Below, in pieces: positions 44,396-55,447 of a stretch of DNA of 64,000 nt. The notes beneath the pieces are model-generated. The model saw only the letters and a list, made by a program, of their open reading frames with translations, was not told the origin of the DNA and made no database searches. Numbering within the stretch: position 1 is the stretch's first letter; every line of letters starts with the position of its first letter. Both the position numbers and the translations under genes were made by a program. Source of the DNA: Cephalotus follicularis (lineage: Eukaryota; Streptophyta; Magnoliopsida; Oxalidales; Cephalotaceae); the NCBI GenBank assembly GCA_001972305.1, contig BDDD01005171.1:1-64000 (forward strand), read 5' to 3'.

Positions 44396-45490
44396 AGATG
44401 GGTCGATGAGGCTCTGCATTGACTACAGGATGTTGAACAAAGCAACTATCAAGAACAAGTATCCTTTACCCCATATCGAAGATTTGTTTGACTAGTTGCA
44501 AGGAGCAAGAGTGTTCTCGAAGCTTGATTTGAGAACAGGATATCACCAGTTGAGGGTGAGGGTAGGAGACATTGAGAAAACTGCCTTCCGGACAAGATAC
44601 GGTCACTATGAGTTCCTGGTGATGCATTTTGGTGTTACCAATGCCCCAACTGCGTTCATGTCATTGATGAACGATGTGTTCCGACCGTACTTGGACCAGT
44701 TCGTCGTTGTGTTTATTGACGACGTACTTGTATACTCGAAAAGTGAGGAAGAGCATGCTTCCCACCTGAGGTTGGCTCTACAGATTCTCCGAGAGCACTA
44801 GCTATATGCCAAATTCAGTAAGTGTGAATTTTGGCTTCACCATGTGATCTTTCTTGGTCACATTGTATCTGGAGAGGGTTTGGCGGTGGATCCGTCAAAG
44901 ACAGAAGTGGTACGAGATTGGCCACAGCCGAGGAATGTGACGGAGGTACGTAGTTTTCTTGGCTTGGCTGGATATTACAGAAGGTTTATTTAGAATTTCT
45001 CAAGAATAGCTGTACCTTTGACAAGACTAACCCAGAAGAAGACTCTGTTTGTCTGGGATGATGTCTGCGAAGCTAGTTTCCGTGAACTAAAGGGCCGGTT
45101 GGTTTTCGCTCCTATCTTGGCATTACCTGAGGGTAATGAGGGCTTTGCAGTCTACAGTGACGGATCAGGAAAAGGTTTGGGCTGTGTATTGATGCAGCGA
45201 GGCAGAGTGATTGCATATGCCTCAAGGAAGCTCAAACCGTATGAAGAAAACTACCCGACTCATGCCTTGAGCTTGCAGCTATTATCTTCACCCTTCAGAA
45301 GTGGAGACACTATCTTTATGGGGCGCAGTTTGAGATTTTTACCGATCATAAAAGCTTGAGGTACCTGTTCTGCCAAGACACGTTGAACATGAGACAGCGT
45401 AGATGGGTGGAATTCTTTAATGATTATGACTGCAGTATCCAGTACCACCCTGGGAAGCAAATATAGTCGCTGATGCCTTGAGCCGCAAGG
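44391..45490 (+). pseudogene. pol: R7 reverse transcriptase and RNase H, N-terminus deleted
   Basis: After SFISARF the sequence jumps to [14 protein letters not shown], so most of the protease and the RT N-terminus (about 215 codons by comparison with R2) are missing and the frame changes. Kept: [74 protein letters not shown] base lost in PTHDLEL near 45262 and another near 45462 shift RNase H. Stops occur at LFD-LQG, REH-LYA and FI-NFS. Confidence 0.9.
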
Positions 45491-45525
45491 CTATGATCGC
45501 TAGTACCATGGTATCGTAATGGAAG

Positions 45526-46651
45526 ATGTTAGAAGACTTCCAGGAATGGTCTCCATTCAATCAGTCACCGGGGATCTTTCTTGCAGACATGCGGGTAGAA
45601 CCAGTATTACTACATCGCATCAAGGAGGCACAACCGCATGACCCTGATCTACAGCGGATTCGAGAGAATCTGGATTCGGAGTCTGATTTTAAGGTACATG
45701 ATGATGGTATTTTGAGATATCGGGGGCGTGTGTGTCTTCCGAATGAACCGGAGTTGAAGAGTAGATTACTTCACGGGGCCCATAAATCTACGTATAGTAT
45801 ACATCCTGGTAGTACCAAGATGTATCAAGACATGAAGAAGTGCTATTGGTGGCCCGGCATGAAGCGGGAGATCGCGGAGTATGTGGCAAAGTGTTGGACT
45901 TGCCAGATAGTTAAGGACGAGCACCAAAGACCGGCAGGCTTGCTACAGCCTTTGCCCATTCCGGAGTGGAAGTGGGAACATGTTACAATGGATTTTGTTT
46001 CAGGTTTTCCTCTGACTCGGAACAATCATAATGCTGTGTGGGTCATCGTGGACAGACTCACCAAATCAGTGCACTTTTTACCGACACATGTTACTGATTC
46101 TGCGAGCAAACTGGCTCGGCTGTATGTGAAGGAGATAGTGAGGCTACACGGGGTTCCAGTCAGCATCGTATGTGCTCAGAGTCGGCAGAAGAGCTACACT
46201 GACAACGTAAAGAGAAGACCTCTGATCTTTAGCGTGGGTGATCACGTGTTCCTGAAAGTATCACCGTGGAAGGGCGTGCAATGGTTTGGAAGGAAGGGCA
46301 AATTAGCTCCTCGATACATTGGTCCTTTCGAGATTTTGGAGAAAGTCGGGGAGGTAGCCTATCAGCTTGCCTTTACCTCCTGCACTGTCAAACGTGCACA
46401 ACGTCTTCCACATATCTATGCTGAGGAGATATATCCCGGACCCATCACATGTCCTGGATTATGATGCTGTTCCTGTACAGGATGATCTATCTTGTGAGGA
46501 GTTACCTGTGCAGATTCTCGATTGGAAGACGCAGACTTTGAGTAACCGAACCATTTCCATGGTCAAGGTTCAATGGCAGTTTCACAAACCTGATGAGGCA
46601 ACTTGGAAGGGTGAGGAGGACATCCGAGAACGCTACCCGCACTTGTTCTAG
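45526..46651 (+). pseudogene. int: R7 integrase lacking its catalytic core, with chromodomain-like end
   Basis: The zinc-binding part ([30 protein letters not shown]) and the first core Asp (TMDFVSGFP) are present, but IVRLHGVPVSIV runs straight into CAQSRQKSYTD. About 127 codons that carry the other two catalytic residues are missing, in frame. GPFEILEKVGEVAYQL follows, then a one-base shift near 46370, HNVFHISMLRRYIPDPSH, and a chromodomain-like end (MVKVQWQFH...DEATW, RERYPHLF). This protein could not integrate DNA. Confidence 0.9.
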
Positions 46652-46681
46652 TATCGTGTAAATTTCGAGGACAAAATTTCT

Positions 46682-46696
46682 TGAAGGAGGGGTGGA
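46682..46696 (+). other. R7 polypurine tract
   Basis: TGAAGGAGGGGTGGA directly before the 3' LTR. Confidence 0.88.
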
Positions 46697-49600
46697 TGTA
46701 ACGCCCGGTATTTTCCTGGATGTAATATTTCATTTTATGATGTAATCATTTAACTTGATTTAATGAGAATGTCAACTTTTGAACTCAAAAGATGCTTACA
46801 AACCCTATCTATGGACTTGGAAATGGAATGTGTATGTTAAAGCTTGAAACGGCAACGTTCTGGGACAAAGACATCGACGTCTTTGGAAAAGACGTCGACG
46901 CCTTTGGGAGCCAGAGCACACGTGTTTGAAGGGACATGCACGTCGATAATGGAAGAAAGCATCGACACCTTCTTACCAAATTGGAAAAGACATCGACGTC
47001 TAAGGAAAGACGTCGATGCCTTTGTAAGAATGGCCAGCACGTTCTTCGTCGGTAGAATAACATGCAGGGGGGGGGATTGTTTAAAGGCCTTACCTAATGC
47101 CTTTTCAAGTGCGTTTCGATGTGTTGAGCATGTCTGTGTACTGACCAAGGGCACTAAAACCTACCCTCACATGGAACATGCAAGGAATTATGCCATCCTA
47201 CCATGCAACCTGCAAAAGAGAAATTAGAAAACAAAAAGATATGCAGAAAACTTGGAAGTGGGAGAGATCTCGGGAGTGGATGTTAAATGACAAAAAAAGA
47301 GTGATAGGTGAGAGTCATCTGCATAAGAATACCCTTCCCCACTTCTCTCTCTCGTTTTATAACACCAGAAGAAAGAGAAACAGTGAGTGTGTGTGTGTGC
47401 CATTGTTAAGTTGCTGGGAGCTTAGGGTTGAGCTCGTGGGAAGCAGATGCTAAGGGATCTTGGAGCTGTTAGTAGCCAGAACGTGGGAACTTAAAGAGGT
47501 GGACTTTCCAGTTCCTAACTTGGAACATTAAGGTAGGGGAAAGTGATGGATTTATATATGCATTTTGAGTTCTAAGTTAATGTATAGCATGGTGAATTGC
47601 ATGTTAATGATTGGATTGAAATTCTGGACTTGTTGTAGTGTTATTGTGATACACTGAGTTAAGCTTGCATGTATGATTATATGAATACGTGAATCTGTCG
47701 TGTAAAAGATTGATTTAGAAATGGCTGGGTGTGTTGAAATCGTGGAAAACACGTTCTGGGTTGCAAAGACATCGACGTCTTTTATAAAGACATCGACTTC
47801 TTTCCTGGGAAATTGTATGAACTGTAATATTCAGATGGCCATTTTAGCCACCTGGGATCGCCTCTATAGTTTCAATTTGATGTTATGGATGTGTACCTAT
47901 TAACCAGTAGCATACCCTATACGTTTATAGAGCAATATTCGTTTATATGATGGATTAAAAGGTTGGTTTCTACCCTCTAGAAGCACGACTCACGAACTGG
48001 TACTCCCTGGTATGAAAAAGACATCGACGTCTTTGGGTCGTATACACCTGGAAATATTTGTATACAGGATTTACGCTTTAGGCTAAAAGACATCGACGCC
48101 TTAGGAAATGACATCGACGTCTTTCCTCCTGGACAGTAGAATTTCACACAAATGAGAACAGTTAGACCCGAAACGACTCTAGAAATGAACCTAGATGCAT
48201 TCTGAGCATATGGTTGCATTGTTACTGTGATTTGCATTATGGTTGCCTTCCTGAAAGTATTAAACCATTTTGAAAAGCTTGCATGGTTATTATGATCATT
48301 TGGGTACAAAAGGTATATTTGTCAACACCTGAATTTATATATTTTCGAAATGATTGGGGAAGTATTTCCAATGACAGAGAACTGTTTTAAAGGTTTGATT
48401 ACGAAACCAAATGTAATTTGCGAAAATGTATAAATTATGAATGTATATGTTTTCGAAATGATTGGGGAAGTATTTCCAAAGACAGAGAAATGTATTGTTT
48501 TAAGTTTCTGAGTTATTACAACTTGTGAACGGAAAAAGTATATTTTAAACAAATATATTTTGATCAAGTAATTATATGTAATTGCTTGACTTGTACTGTG
48601 AAATACCTGTGCTTGTTGATTATTGGCCATCGTGCTAATAACCTGTTGATTATTAGCCGCCGTGCTAGTAACTTGTTGATTACTTAGCCACTGTGCTAGT
48701 AACCTGCTGTTGGTTTAATCGCCGTGCTAAACGACTTACTGAGGACTTGCTCCAAAACCATTTGGGTTAAAGCAAGAGTGCGTGACGTTGGAGCCAGGAG
48801 GTGGCGACGGTCAAGAAGACTGGTTTGTCTGGTTCCTTTTTGGGAACATATGTACTGCCTGTATTGATATAACTTATGAGTTATACTTGTATTGTGAGCA
48901 TGCAAATATTTTATATGTACACACAGAGGTATTTTACTGAAAGAAATTACATGTCATGGCTCATCATTATGCATTTATTCATGATACTCTTTATCTTATG
49001 ACTCGAACTGTATTTTATGGATTTATTCACTTAGCCGAGTGAGGACAAAGGCTAACCCCTACTGTAACAGATTGATGGAGTGGTCTTGACATGGAGCATG
49101 CACGGAGATTTAAGGAGAAGGCTTGTTATCTCTTTATTTATGTATTCTGGTTATTGAGCACTGATCATGTCATTGGATTTTGTAATAATTGATATCCTGT
49201 TATTTCGCACTGATGTATTATTTCACGCTTCGTTTGGGCGATCGACAGTTCTGTTTGGGATTTTGATATCTGGTTGGGCACCACGTAGTATGGGATGCGT
49301 GATGTGCGTTTGTATTCGGCTCTTTATGTTGTTGCTTCCGCTACTGAAGGTTTTAAATTATTGACATTTTGCATGAGCTGATTTTATGGATTTATTCACT
49401 TAGCCGAGTGAGGACAAAGGCTAACCCCTACTGTAACAGATTGATGGAGTGGTCTTGACATGGAGCATGCACGGAGATTTAAGGAGAAGGCTTGTTATCT
49501 CTTTATTTATGTATTCTGGTTATTGAGCACTGATCATGTCATTGGATTTTGTAATAATTGATATCCTGTTATTTCGCACTGATGTATTATTTCACGCTTC

Positions 49601-49816
49601 GTTTGGGCGATCGACAGTTCTGTTTGGGATTTTGATATCTGGTTGGGCACCACGTAGTATGGGATGCGTGATGTGCGTTTGTATTCGGCTCTTTATGTTG
49701 TTGCTTCCGCTACTGAAGGTTTTAAATTATTGACATTTTGCATGAGCTGATTTATCTTATGTCGATTGCTGTACCACTTTTACGTTGTCTATGATTTGTG
49801 AAAACGGGGTGTGACA
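46697..49816 (+). repeat. R7 3' LTR (3120 bp) with internal duplication
   Basis: Same as the 5' LTR except for a 369-bp tandem duplication near its end, two 21-bp differences in the palindrome clusters and scattered single changes. The paired palindromes at 47772/47793 are 21 bp apart; the 5' LTR has only one site there. Confidence 0.93.
49012..49749 (+). repeat. 369-bp tandem duplication in R7 3' LTR
   Basis: Unit 49012-49380 is followed head to tail by 49381-49749, apparently identical. The 5' LTR has one copy (about 42573-42941), so the second arose during or after reverse transcription. The unit begins ATTTTATGG and short T-rich homology lies at the junction. Confidence 0.92.
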
Positions 49817-49821
49817 CATTT

Positions 49822-50378
49822 AATCGTAACTTAGATTTAAAACCTAACATCATTACTTTGTGGAAATATCTCATCATATTCAATAGCTTCAGAGGATCTC
49901 AATATACTTATAACTTTGAACACCAAATTTCAAAATATCATATTCTCGTTATTATGATCATTACTAATACCTTTGCATGTGTACATCACTTGACATATAA
50001 CATTTCACAGTGCAAAACATAAACTTATTACATCATAGAAGAGTCATATTCGTTTCTCACCTTTACCGTTAACTTCTCATACTCTCAAGTATGTTCAATA
50101 ACTTTTGATATCATCATCTTACATGAAAACATCATAACCTATAGCATTCATTTCCTTACTTTAACATCTATACTTCGTCTATCATGAAACGTTACATGGC
50201 GAAAAACATTAACACATGAAATTAAGCATAAAACTTCATAGCATAACATACTTCCTTTCCAATAGTTCGTTTACAAACTTGTTCTAAAGCTTGCACTTTT
50301 ACGTTTGATGTCTCCTGGAAAACAATTTGGAAACAAGACATTGAAAGGAGTGAGCTCAAATATCCCAGTAAGGATCAT
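49822..50378 (-). repeat. R8 solo LTR, middle piece
   Basis: AT-rich sequence that matches the inverted end part of the R6 LTR, e.g. the stretch with GGAGTGAGCTCAAATA and CCCAGTAAGG near 50346-50373. No gene. Confidence 0.7.
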
Positions 50379-51830
50379 TGATAAGCATAAAAATGTGTGA
50401 TTTTAATGATATATTTATTATATTTTTATGCTTGGAATAGTCTACTGTGGTGGTGTTTATTTGATTTTCAGGTAATATTTCATTATTGCGGAAAAAGAGA
50501 AAATGAAGCGAAAACGTTTCTTTTTGAGTTAAAGTGGTTTGAAGTCAACGATCGGCTAAAGTGTGTACCCACTTAAGCGAGAGAAGTCAAAATTTAAAGC
50601 GCTGAAGATATTGAATATTGGGCTCATTTGTTCATAAAATTATTTGGAGCACTTTTAGTTCTTGGGCCAATTTATTCTAAAGATCCAATGAAGAGATATT
50701 GCAAGAAAACAAATGTTGAAGCATTTGCAAGTTAAGCTCCACGTGTCAACTCTGACAACTCCAGCCGGTTCCAACCATTCAATGCGTGTTCCATTCAGCC
50801 CATGAGCATGCATACATCAACCCATACACCATCATCCATCAGCCCACGATCCAACAGCAATGCGCCACAAGTCTTCAGCCTGCATCATGCATTCATGACA
50901 GCCTTGCCTCTAGCCGCAATTCAACGCAGCATCTTCAATGTGCATCAGCCCACATCCATGCAGGCCATGCACATCAGCAGCCCATGCATGCACAATGCAA
51001 CACGCCTAGTAATCTGTCGAGCCCATGCACGCATCAGCCACACCTCACATGCATACATTAGTTTTTATTTGTTTTAGTCAGCTACGTATGTATATATATA
51101 TGGCATAAAGCGAAACAAGGAGAGGCAGTAGACGAAACAAAAAGTGCTTAGCAGTAGAGGCAGCCGGCAATAGGAAGGTGGAGAAGATGGAGAATTCATT
51201 GAAGAATATTACTACCATTGTCATCATTCCCGACTAAGTATTTTAATCCCTAGATGTAGATTAACCCATGTTATATATATTTTTCAGTTTTTGTTTCAAG
51301 TTTAATTGCATGTTTGTGAGACACTTTTTCTTGTTAGTGTAGTGACAACATTGATGAGAAGAATTTTTAATATATAAAATTTGTTTTGATGATTTATTAT
51401 TAGTAGCTTTATTTCATCTATATCATGCAATACTTTTTTTATGTGATTGAACCAATGTCAGCCTTTAATCAATCAAACTTTTGAGAGTATCAAGGTGTGA
51501 CAGGATAGGTTGTACCTGAGCTAAATTGCTAGTTTGCTATGTTAATCAAAGACAGCCTTTAACCAATTAAATTTTTGAGAGTATCAAGGTTTGACAGGAT
51601 AGGTTGTACCTAGGTTAATTCGGTAATTTTCTGCGCTAAACTGAAACTTGTGCCATGAATTTGAATATATATATATATACATACGAGGATTCTCACATCT
51701 ATGGGATTGTTGTTTCATATTATTTTTCTTATTTATTTATTTTGTTAGTTTACGTTAGATATTTAATTTGAATTGTTCAATTTCTCATTAAATTAATTTA
51801 ATCCAAATCAATCCTCTTTTCAATTCATTT
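50379..51830 (+). mobile_element. Insertion in R8, probably a Tat/Ogre-type LTR; right edge uncertain
   Basis: Starts TGATAAGCATAAAAATGTG after ATCAT and has the look of Tat/Ogre LTR starts (AAAATGTGTGATTTTAATG, then TTTTCAGGTAATATTTC). It breaks the R8 LTR, whose sequence resumes near 51830-51870. Contains a CATGCA-rich stretch (50780-51060), an (AT)n run near 51665 and a 94-bp duplication. No coding motif. The superfamily is a guess from style; no clear right-hand target duplication was found. Confidence 0.45.
51457..51644 (+). repeat. Two-copy 94-bp tandem repeat
   Basis: GTCAGCCTTTAATCAATCAA at 51457 and GACAGCCTTTAACCAATTAA at 51551 begin units sharing TTTTGAGAGTATCAAGGT and GACAGGATAGGTTGTACCT. 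Both lie in the Tat-like insert. Confidence 0.8.
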
Positions 51831-53392
51831 TATCTCGCTCCATCAACATTGAGCATCTCGCTCCATTAACATTAATCTTTACTAGATTAGTCCTCCCTGG
51901 ATCACAATCGAGGGGTTGTTCATCTCAGTTCGTTACCATTTCCATTTCATAAAACATTTCTTAATACTTTGAGTATAACATTTCTTTCACAATTCATAAA
52001 AATTTTTCATCACTTTGAGTAATTCAACACAAAACATTCATAAAACAGCTTTGCATAACATTTCTAAATCTTGAATTTCATATAGAAATAAACAATTTCA
52101 GAGAAAACTTAAAACATAAACATTAAAGTAGACATCTTCAGAAATTCAGAAAGCTCAAGTTCATAAAAATTTGTTGAGAATCCAATTCATTATAAATTTT
52201 TAAAGTGGTTGGTTCCATATGAAAACAGGACATGAGCAGTAAAACGAAATATGGATTCTCATCATGAATTCGACAGAATTTTGAGAAGCATAAAACATAT
52301 GAGTTAGACAAGACATCCTGAAGTTTCTATAACATTAAACCATTCCAAATTTCATCAATAATTGAGCAAGATATGAATAAAACAATCTATTGCATAATTT
52401 GGAAGTAGAACAGAGGAACTTTGATAAAAATGGGTATGGAATTTCCTTACCTTGCTTTGATCTTCTTCTCTCTTGCTCTCCCATGAATTCTCCTTTTATT
52501 ACCAGTAGAAAACCCCTCCTTTCCTCATCCAAAATGATTGAACTCAGCCTTCATTGCCTATAAATAGGCTAGTTGCTTGGGGAGTAAGTCTTCTCCCTCT
52601 CTCTCATGACTCAACACTCTTAGTTGCCCATGTTTTAAATTTAATCCAACCAAATGGTGAAACTTGTTATATCATCTGAAAATATCTCAGATCCTTCTCC
52701 CCTGGCCTGCCACGTGTCCATAATTAATGAATTTAACTCACAAAATGATAAAAAGTCAGACTTTGGCAACTAGTCTGCAGCTCAAAGTGTCGGCGCTTCA
52801 CTTTCAAGTGTCGCCTCTTACGATCTTGTTCTGAGTTCTTCAACTTCCTCCTCGACTAAAGCGCTGACACTTCATTTTAAAGCGTCGCCGCTTTAGGGTC
52901 TCGTCCAAGTCAACTGAAATACTTGACTTCAAAGCATCGAAGATTACATTTAGGGCGTCGTCGGTTGTACCAAGCGGTGCCGCTTTCATCCAAGCATAGT
53001 CGGTTAGAGGAATTTGTCCAAGTTCAAAACTCTCTATTTTTAACCGGCGCCAAAAGGGCTCTAGGAGTCGATGGTTACCTTCAAATCGTCGCCGCTTTAA
53101 GTGAAACCGTCGGTGCTTTAGACATCTTCATCAATTCTTAACCTTCGAAATCGACGCTTTCAACATGACACATCAAAAACAAATAGCCAATTTTGATTTT
53201 CTTCCTGGCGCACTGCCCCCGAGCCCCTGCCCGCTGTCCGGGCAGCGGTACCCCCCGTCCGCTCACTGGGCAGTGGAACCCCTAACCCTCCGAGCATTAG
53301 GGTCATATCTTGGGTCCCTTGAAACATTTTCCAACCTCAGCAATGGCAACGATATATCCATATAACTTTAACAAAATTTCCCGGTCATTACA
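51831..53392 (-). repeat. R8 solo LTR, outer piece with array, TATA box and donor
   Basis: For the minus strand: TGTAATGACCGGG at 53392, palindrome array 52790-53000 (AAGCGTCGCCGCTTT type), TATA-like TATTTATAG at 52557-52570 and donor CAAG|GTAAGG at 52445-52454. A short duplicated TCTCGCTCCAT motif lies near 51824-51868. A GC-rich stretch is at 53205-53290. Confidence 0.75.
52790..53000. repeat. Phased TCGA-core array in R8 LTR
   Basis: Core starts 52790/52811 (21 bp), 52864/52885 (21), and 52937/52958/52977/52997 (21, 19, 20). Best arms match AAGCGTCGACGCTT, as in R5 and R6. Confidence 0.75.
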
Positions 53393-53397
53393 AATGA

Positions 53398-54340
53398 CCC
53401 ACATCCATAGCCAAAATGCATATTTTTTCTGGGACTAGTAGGCTACTATCGAAGGTTTGTCAAAAATTTCTCTCGCATTGCGAACCCTCTCACAAGATTG
53501 ACGCAGAAGAATGTTAAATTTGAGTGGTCCAACCAATGATAAATAAGTTTCTTGGAGTTGAAAGATAGGTTGATGAATGCACCAATATTGGCCTTGCCAT
53601 TGGGATCAGAAGGTTTTGTAGTATATAGCGACGCATCTCGTAAAGGACTGGGTTGTGTGCTGATACAACAAGGGAAAGAGATCGCTTATGCTTGTCGACA
53701 ACTTAAAACACATGAACATAATTATCCTACCCACGATTTGGAATTGGCTGCAGTTATTTTCGCACTAAAGATTTGGAGGCACTATCTATATGGAGAGAAG
53801 TGTGAAATCTTCACCGATCACAAAAGTCTCAAATACATTTTCACCCCAAAAGACTTAAACATGAGGCAAATGAGATGGTGAGAACTTATAAAGGACTACG
53901 ACTACACTATTCAGTACCATCTGGGAAAAGAAAATGTAGTGGCGGACACCTTTAGCCGAAACAGCATGGGGAACTTAGCTATGACGATCACTTCAGAGGA
54001 AGAATTCATAAAAGATTTCCAAAAGATGATTCTGGAAGTGAGAAAAGAAGGAGAAGGAGTTTCCCTATCTCAAGTCATAGTTCAACCATCTATAGTTGAA
54101 AGAATAAAGCAAATTCAGTTTGATGATCTAGAGCTGAAGAGGATAGCGAAATAAGTGCGGAACGGAAAAGTGTCACACTTCAAGTTGGGAGACGATGGCG
54201 TATAAGGATTCAATTCGAGACTGTTCATCCCATCTAATGCAGATTTGAAGAATGAAGTATTAAAGGAATCACATAGTTCTATTTTCTTAGTTCATCCATG
54301 AATTGCGAAGATGTATAGAGACTTACGAGATCTCTACTTG
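53398..54340 (+). pseudogene. pol: R6 RT end, RNase H and integrase start
   Basis: Continues R6 after R8: LGLVGYYRRFVKNFSRIANPL, then RNase H with [53 protein letters not shown]. Stops occur in EWSNQ--IS, MRW-EL, RIAK-VRN and DDGV-GF. The integrase zinc part begins (LKESHSSIFLVHP, KMYRDLRDLYL) and is cut at 54340 by a deletion joining it to R9. Confidence 0.88.
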
Positions 54341-55276
54341 TAGACTACGGCGTCTCTCTATGTTTTGAATAAATCCCATGAGGTGGATTTACGGATCCGA
54401 TATGTGTGATAGAGGCGTATGGGTATACTCTAGTTATATATTATGTTAAGGATATGGATTCTGGGAATTGATTGTGTAGTGCCGTACACATCCGTCCGTT
54501 TGGCATGTGGGCCTTGCACCCCTTCCACCTATGCATATGTGTATGCACTTTGGATCTCGGTAATGAGATTATGGAATCAGATAAGTCTCTGTTTGTTGTT
54601 TTTCGTTTGAATATGTTTTGGGATTTTGAACTTGGATCATGTTTTGAAATTGAATAACGCCTTGAAAATTTGATATTCGTTTTGAATTAATTGTATGACT
54701 AATTACCTCCGCTTTTGAAAATAATGTCAAATTATGTTATGCATAAGGTATATGATATTTAAAGATTCAGGTATTCTCTATTTTTTTTAATTATCGTTTT
54801 ATGTTTTATGATTCTATATCCGTACTGAGGTTTGCTCAGTCGCGTTTTTGTTTCCATGCGGCAGGTATTCTGGGACAACATCCGGGCAATGTGTGATGAG
54901 CGAGATGTCACCTATGATAAGGATCACTTAGGAGATGGAACAGGTTATGCATAGTTATTTTATGGTCATGTTTGGACCCCTAATTGAACAATGTAATGTC
55001 TTTTAGTTTATGACTTTGGATTATATTTAAGCTTTTGGTTTATGTTTAAGTTTTCATATTATGAATAAAGTCTTAGACAGTGATTTAGATTATGAATAAA
55101 GTCTTAGACAATGTTTTAGATTTTGAATATTAAGTTTAGACCATCATGCAATTTGAATAAAATATGAGATAATAATCTGATAAAAAGAAATAAAATCGAG
55201 TTATATTTCATGATAGGTTATGTTTAGTCTTGGATTAGGAACCGTAACGACTCCCGCCGTTCGGGGGGTGTTACAG
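54341..55276 (+). repeat. R9 5' LTR, last 936 bp
   Basis: Begins inside the shared core (CTACGGCGTCTCTCTATG, equal to 58810 in the 3' LTR) and ends GGGGGGTGTTACA. Holds about 330 bp (54673-55001) absent from the 3' LTR, including TGAGGTTTGCTCAG and CCATGCGGCAGG, words also found in R1-R3 and N1 LTRs. Confidence 0.88.
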
Positions 55277-55280
55277 AGAT

Positions 55281-55291
55281 GGTATCAGAGA
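55281..55291 (+). other. R9 primer-binding site
   Basis: TGGTATCAGAG, four bases after the LTR end. Confidence 0.9.
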
Positions 55292-55447
55292 ATGGTTTTT
55301 CTTTCCTTAGAAGACCTGTCTAGGCTTGACCTGTGAGATTGGGTAGACCTTGGGTTAGGATCTTTTGTTGTGATCTTTCTGACATGTTTGTTGTTTCGAC
55401 CTTGGTTTCTTTGTGGTTGTGTTATGTTTTGGATTTATGTTTCGTAG

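Larger units (their letters stand above)
40264..49816 (+). mobile_element. R7: Ty3/gypsy element with internal pol deletions, complete ends
   Basis: 9553 bp with 5' LTR 40264-43011, primer site, gag-pol with two large deletions, polypurine tract and 3' LTR 46697-49816, in perfect CATTT duplications. The two LTRs look very alike base for base, so this is among the youngest insertions here. Confidence 0.93.
40142..53392 (-). mobile_element. R8: solo LTR (R6-like family), interrupted by R7 and a Tat-like insert
   Basis: On the minus strand it begins TGTAATGACCGGGAAA at 53392 and ends GGGGACGTTATA at 40142, a mutated GTTACA. It is flanked by AACGA (40137-40141) and AATGA (53393-53397), a C-to-T change at a CpG in one copy of the target duplication. 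Removing it rejoins the R6 RT-RNase H frame. Its own pieces are 40142-40263, 49822-50378 and about 51830-53392. No internal coding region is left, so it is a solo LTR. Confidence 0.85.

Noticed and set aside
49167-49733. Two identical 65-codon ORFs in a row
   Set aside because: Product of the 369-bp LTR duplication; the same frame in the 5' LTR has no coding signature.
50786-51077. Two overlapping 91-codon His/Ser/Thr-rich ORFs
   Set aside because: Low-complexity CATGCA-rich DNA open in two frames at once; not a gene.
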